Assembly: GCF_003202405.1 (NCBI RefSeq)
Contig: NZ_QJHL01000006.1
Coordinates: forward strand, 1-64,000
DNA from: Flavobacterium hydrophilum
Lineage (GTDB): Bacteria > Bacteroidota > Bacteroidia > Flavobacteriales > Flavobacteriaceae
DNA length: 64,000 nt
Reading direction: 5' to 3'
This document shows, piece by piece, positions 61,339-64,000 of the stretch. Within the stretch, counting starts at the first letter, position 1, and each line of letters starts with the position of its first letter. Both the position numbers and the translations under genes were made by a program. Under the pieces are notes generated by a model, which had not been told where the DNA came from, made no database searches, and saw nothing but the letters and a program-made list of their open reading frames with translations.

Positions 61339-62565
61339 ATGAAAAAACACGTTTTATTTTTAACCATTGCTTTTGTTTTAAGTATTAATTCTTACTCGCA
61401 AATCGTTTTTGAAAATGGATATTTTGTCACTGATAATGATAAAAGGACAGATTGCTTAATTGAAAATATTGACTGGAAAAATACACCCGTTGAATTTAAA
61501 TATAAATTATCTCAAGGTGAGGATGCTGTAACTGAAAATACTAGTACTGTAAAAGAATTTGCAATAAATGGTCAGAGTAAATTTATTCGTTCAGTAGTAA
61601 AAATAGACAGATCCAGTAAGATTATTGAGTATATGAGTAAGGAAAAAAATCCTGTTTTTAATGAGGAAAAATTATTCCTTCAAGTGCTTATAGAAGGAAA
61701 AGCAAAATTGTTTTTGTTTGACGGTGCAGGCGTAAGACGTTTTTTTTATAAAATTGATGATTCTGAAATAAAGCAATTGGTTTATAAACCTTATTTGGCA
61801 CATGAGGATTCTATTGCTCATAATAATTATTTCAGAGAGCAGCTTTATATTGATTTAAAATGTGAAAATATAGAGCAGAATGAATATGAGAAACTAAATT
61901 ATAAGAAAAACGATTTAACTCGCTTTTTTTTGAAATATAATAAATGTAATAATTCTGAAGTTGTTGATTTTGAGAATAAGGAAAAGAAAGATTTGTTTAA
62001 TTTGACTATTAGGCCAAGATTAAATAACAGCTCATTGACAATAGAGAATTCAGGTTCAGATTTTCGTGATTTCGATTTTGGATCTAATTCATATTTCACA
62101 TTAGGGGTCGAGGCCGAATTTATTTTGCCGTTTAATAAAAATAGATGGGCAGTTATAGTAGAACCTACCTATCAGTATTTTAAAGCAGAAAAATCTAAAT
62201 CTAATTCTAATGTTGTAGGAGGGAAAATCTTGGGAAAAGTAGATTATAAGTCTATTGAATTACCTGTAGGCATACGACGTTATTTTTTTGTGAATAATGC
62301 CTTTAAAATTTTTGCAAATACTTCATTGGTACTTGATTTTAGTTCAAGTTCTAAAATTAATTTCACTAGAAATGACGGTTCGGAATTAAGCTCTTTGGAT
62401 GTTTCATCAGCATTGAGTCTAGGGCTTGGAATAGGCTGTAAATTTAAAGATAAATATTCTGTAGAAATGAGGTATTTAACGGCAAGAGGACTTTTGAGTG
62501 ATTATTCTTTATGGAATTCTTCATATAAAACGGCTTCATTGATACTTGGATATTCATTCTTTTAA
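61339..62565 (+). CDS. Outer-membrane beta-barrel protein, unknown role
   Basis: 408 residues with a signal peptide (LFLTIAFVLSINSYSQ). The first half (~25-210) is a soluble region beginning FENGYFVTDNDKRTDCLIEN that resembles periplasmic domains in Flavobacterium tRNA-independent surface proteins only loosely. The second half is an outer-membrane beta-barrel of the OMP_b-brl type (FTLGVEAEFILPFNKNRW, YFFVNNAFKIFANTSLVLDF, terminal aromatic SLILGYSFF). Function unknown; no operon partners. Confidence 0.78.
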   Translation: MKKHVLFLTIAFVLSINSYSQIVFENGYFVTDNDKRTDCLIENIDWKNTPVEFKYKLSQGEDAVTENTSTVKEFAINGQSKFIRSVVKIDRSSKIIEYMSKEKNPVFNEEKLFLQVLIEGKAKLFLFDGAGVRRFFYKIDDSEIKQLVYKPYLAHEDSIAHNNYFREQLYIDLKCENIEQNEYEKLNYKKNDLTRFFLKYNKCNNSEVVDFENKEKKDLFNLTIRPRLNNSSLTIENSGSDFRDFDFGSNSYFTLGVEAEFILPFNKNRWAVIVEPTYQYFKAEKSKSNSNVVGGKILGKVDYKSIELPVGIRRYFFVNNAFKIFANTSLVLDFSSSSKINFTRNDGSELSSLDVSSALSLGLGIGCKFKDKYSVEMRYLTARGLLSDYSLWNSSYKTASLILGYSFF

Positions 62566-62622
62566 AAAGTTATAAATAGATAGTAATCTTCAAACTCCTT
62601 TATAAGAGTATTTTAAAATAAT

Positions 62623-62687
62623 GCCATTCCCGAAATGAAATACCTTTAATAGTGTCTAACTTTTTTTGGTAGTTCAAAGGGGAATGG
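62623..62687 (+). terminator. Possible terminator after the barrel protein gene
   Basis: GCCATTCCC and GGGAATGG can pair across ~48 nt, followed by a T run at 62688-62695. The loop is long, so this is tentative. The 62566-63010 gap is otherwise AT-rich with no gene seen. Confidence 0.4.
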
Positions 62688-63010
62688 TTTTTTTGCTTAA
62701 TCCTACAGTGCGAATTGTTTTTTGATCTTTTTAAAGTCAAAAACATTCTCTTATTTTTTAAACTTGATTTGTATATTTTAAGATGTAATTTTTCAAAGAC
62801 ATTGGATTTCTGTAAAATTTAAAGTTTTAAATGTAAAAATGTAAGATAAATTTTCTATAAATTTATGCAAATGTGGTTTGTTACTTATTTTTCTATTTTG
62901 TGTTTGAAGATGATGACCTACTTATTTTGTAGAAAATTAAAAGCCAGCGAATTTAAATATTTTATATTCTCACTATAAGCTGAAATAAAATTTAATTTAA
63001 AATTGTTTCT

Positions 63011-63958
63011 ATGAAATTCTACACTATTATTCTTTTGAGCATATTTTCAATTCCCAGCTTTTCTCAACATGACAGCCTAGACGTAAAACATGACAGTATA
63101 AAAATAAAAAAAGACAATCGCTTCAAAGTAGCGGGGTCAGTAATTGCAGACAGTTTTCTTAGTGTTCCCGGCGATTTTTCGGCCATGGGACATACAATAT
63201 CAAGTGACTGGAAAAGAACAGCGCTTTATACCGCAGGAATAATAGGTTTAATAGCTGTTGACAAACAAACTACGGGTTTTCTGCACGATAAGATAGAGCC
63301 CAATATTGATTATAGCTTACCGGAAATTAAAAGTGCAATACCTCATGTAATCGGAACAGACTCTTACATTGTTTATCCAATCATTGGGCTATATGCAGGC
63401 TCTTTACTTATTAACAACGAAAAAGGACAAGTTGTTGCGGTTAATGCTGCTAAATCTTTAGCGTACTCTTATGTTATAACTCAAATCGTTTTAAAAACAT
63501 TGTCATCAAGAAACAGACCTCAAAGAAAAATAAATGATGATAAACCTGTCGTAGAGCCCTTTACAAAAAATCCTTGGGATTTTGGAAATTACGACAATGT
63601 TCACTTTGGGCATGGAGGTACAGGTACGTCATTTCCTTCTTTTCACGCTACTTCGTATTTTGCTGTTGCAAAAGTATTTCAAATGGAGTACAACAACTAT
63701 TGGATACCTTATACATTTGTAACCGCAGTATTTCTTTCAGATATAAAAAGCCATGAACATTGGGTTTCAGACTTATTGGTAGGAGGCTTAGTTGGTACAA
63801 TAATAGGGCGGTCTATAGTAATTAGCAGTCGCAAGCAAAGAGCAAAAAGAGATTCCACTGTTTTTAAAGATGATCCTAAAAAATTCACAATGCAGAAACA
63901 ATTAATTCCTCAAATTTCAAATTCTATGGTTGGTTTTCATTTTATTGGGACTTTTTAG
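63011..63958 (+). CDS. PAP2 family phosphatase (variant motifs)
   Basis: 315 residues with a signal peptide (IILLSIFSIPSFSQ) and several hydrophobic helices. PAP2 motifs: K-x6-RP (KTLSSRNRP), motif 2 SFPSFHATSYF (PSFH instead of PSGH), and motif 3 SDIKSHEHWVSD, where H-x3-D is kept but the usual Arg of SR-x5-H is Asp. Relatives dephosphorylate phosphatidic acid, undecaprenyl diphosphate or lipid A. The changes may alter activity or substrate. The gene ends 42 bp before the window edge, where I see no further feature. Confidence 0.85.
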   Translation: MKFYTIILLSIFSIPSFSQHDSLDVKHDSIKIKKDNRFKVAGSVIADSFLSVPGDFSAMGHTISSDWKRTALYTAGIIGLIAVDKQTTGFLHDKIEPNIDYSLPEIKSAIPHVIGTDSYIVYPIIGLYAGSLLINNEKGQVVAVNAAKSLAYSYVITQIVLKTLSSRNRPQRKINDDKPVVEPFTKNPWDFGNYDNVHFGHGGTGTSFPSFHATSYFAVAKVFQMEYNNYWIPYTFVTAVFLSDIKSHEHWVSDLLVGGLVGTIIGRSIVISSRKQRAKRDSTVFKDDPKKFTMQKQLIPQISNSMVGFHFIGTF

Positions 63959-64000
63959 ACTTCAAAAAAATATGAATTTTCCGATTTCCGAAAGCTGAAT

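Overview
The window looks like the chromosome of a Flavobacterium-type Bacteroidetes. It is AT-rich, ribosome binding sites are weak, and promoters fit the family consensus TTG-N(17-23)-TAnnTTTG. It encodes hallmark proteins of the phylum: a gliding-motility-type C-terminal sorting domain, a PorP/SprF protein, a TonB-dependent receptor with an N-terminal carboxypeptidase-regulatory-like domain, and a RibBA fusion. Most of the window is housekeeping sequence with small accessory patches.

Layout. (1) 1-4726: the 3' part of a large secreted Calx-beta repeat protein, then a PorP/SprF-like protein and an OmpA-family protein, which together form a type IX secretion cargo-and-anchor locus. (2) 4976-11179: two nearly identical, same-orientation tRNA-Ser(UGA) genes, each with its own promoter and terminator. 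They flank a 6.1-kb accessory island with a HEPN-like protein, an unknown protein, a Fic protein with an auto-inhibitory motif, a 42-bp tandem repeat, a 46-bp perfect palindrome behind a consensus promoter, a pair of hairpin repeats and a tyrosine recombinase. (3) 11318-18373: a tight leftward run tpx-dgkA-ftsK-lolA-lptF/G-ribBA-thioesterase, serving envelope biogenesis, chromosome segregation and riboflavin synthesis. (4) 18918-20397: peroxiredoxin, thioredoxin-like and a small conserved protein. (5) 20523-27364: a peptidoglycan-recycling group (GH3/NagZ-like, GNAT, TPR, AmpG-like transporter, DigH/DUF187-like glycosidase and, upstream, AnmK). (6) 27624-30703: a three-gene accessory cassette around a DUF6119/TIGR04141-like protein, followed by a REP-like inverted pair. 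This is the best candidate here for an undescribed, possibly defensive, system. (7) 30904-46976: TonB receptor, FAD/Fe-S dehydrogenase, Gfo/Idh/MocA oxidoreductase, APC permease, DUF695 protein, methionine gamma-lyase-type enzyme divergent from an Lrp regulator, Lpd, lipocalin and DoxX. (8) 47214-63958: vWA lipoprotein, PabB-like enzyme with dipeptide epimerase, DUF1456 protein, SucC, GltB-GltD, LysA, an outer-membrane barrel protein and a PAP2 phosphatase.

The spaces between genes carry several families of dispersed hairpin repeats. Some copies differ by paired changes that keep the stems, as expected for selected or recently amplified REP-type elements.

All family assignments come from reading motifs by eye. 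No database search was possible.
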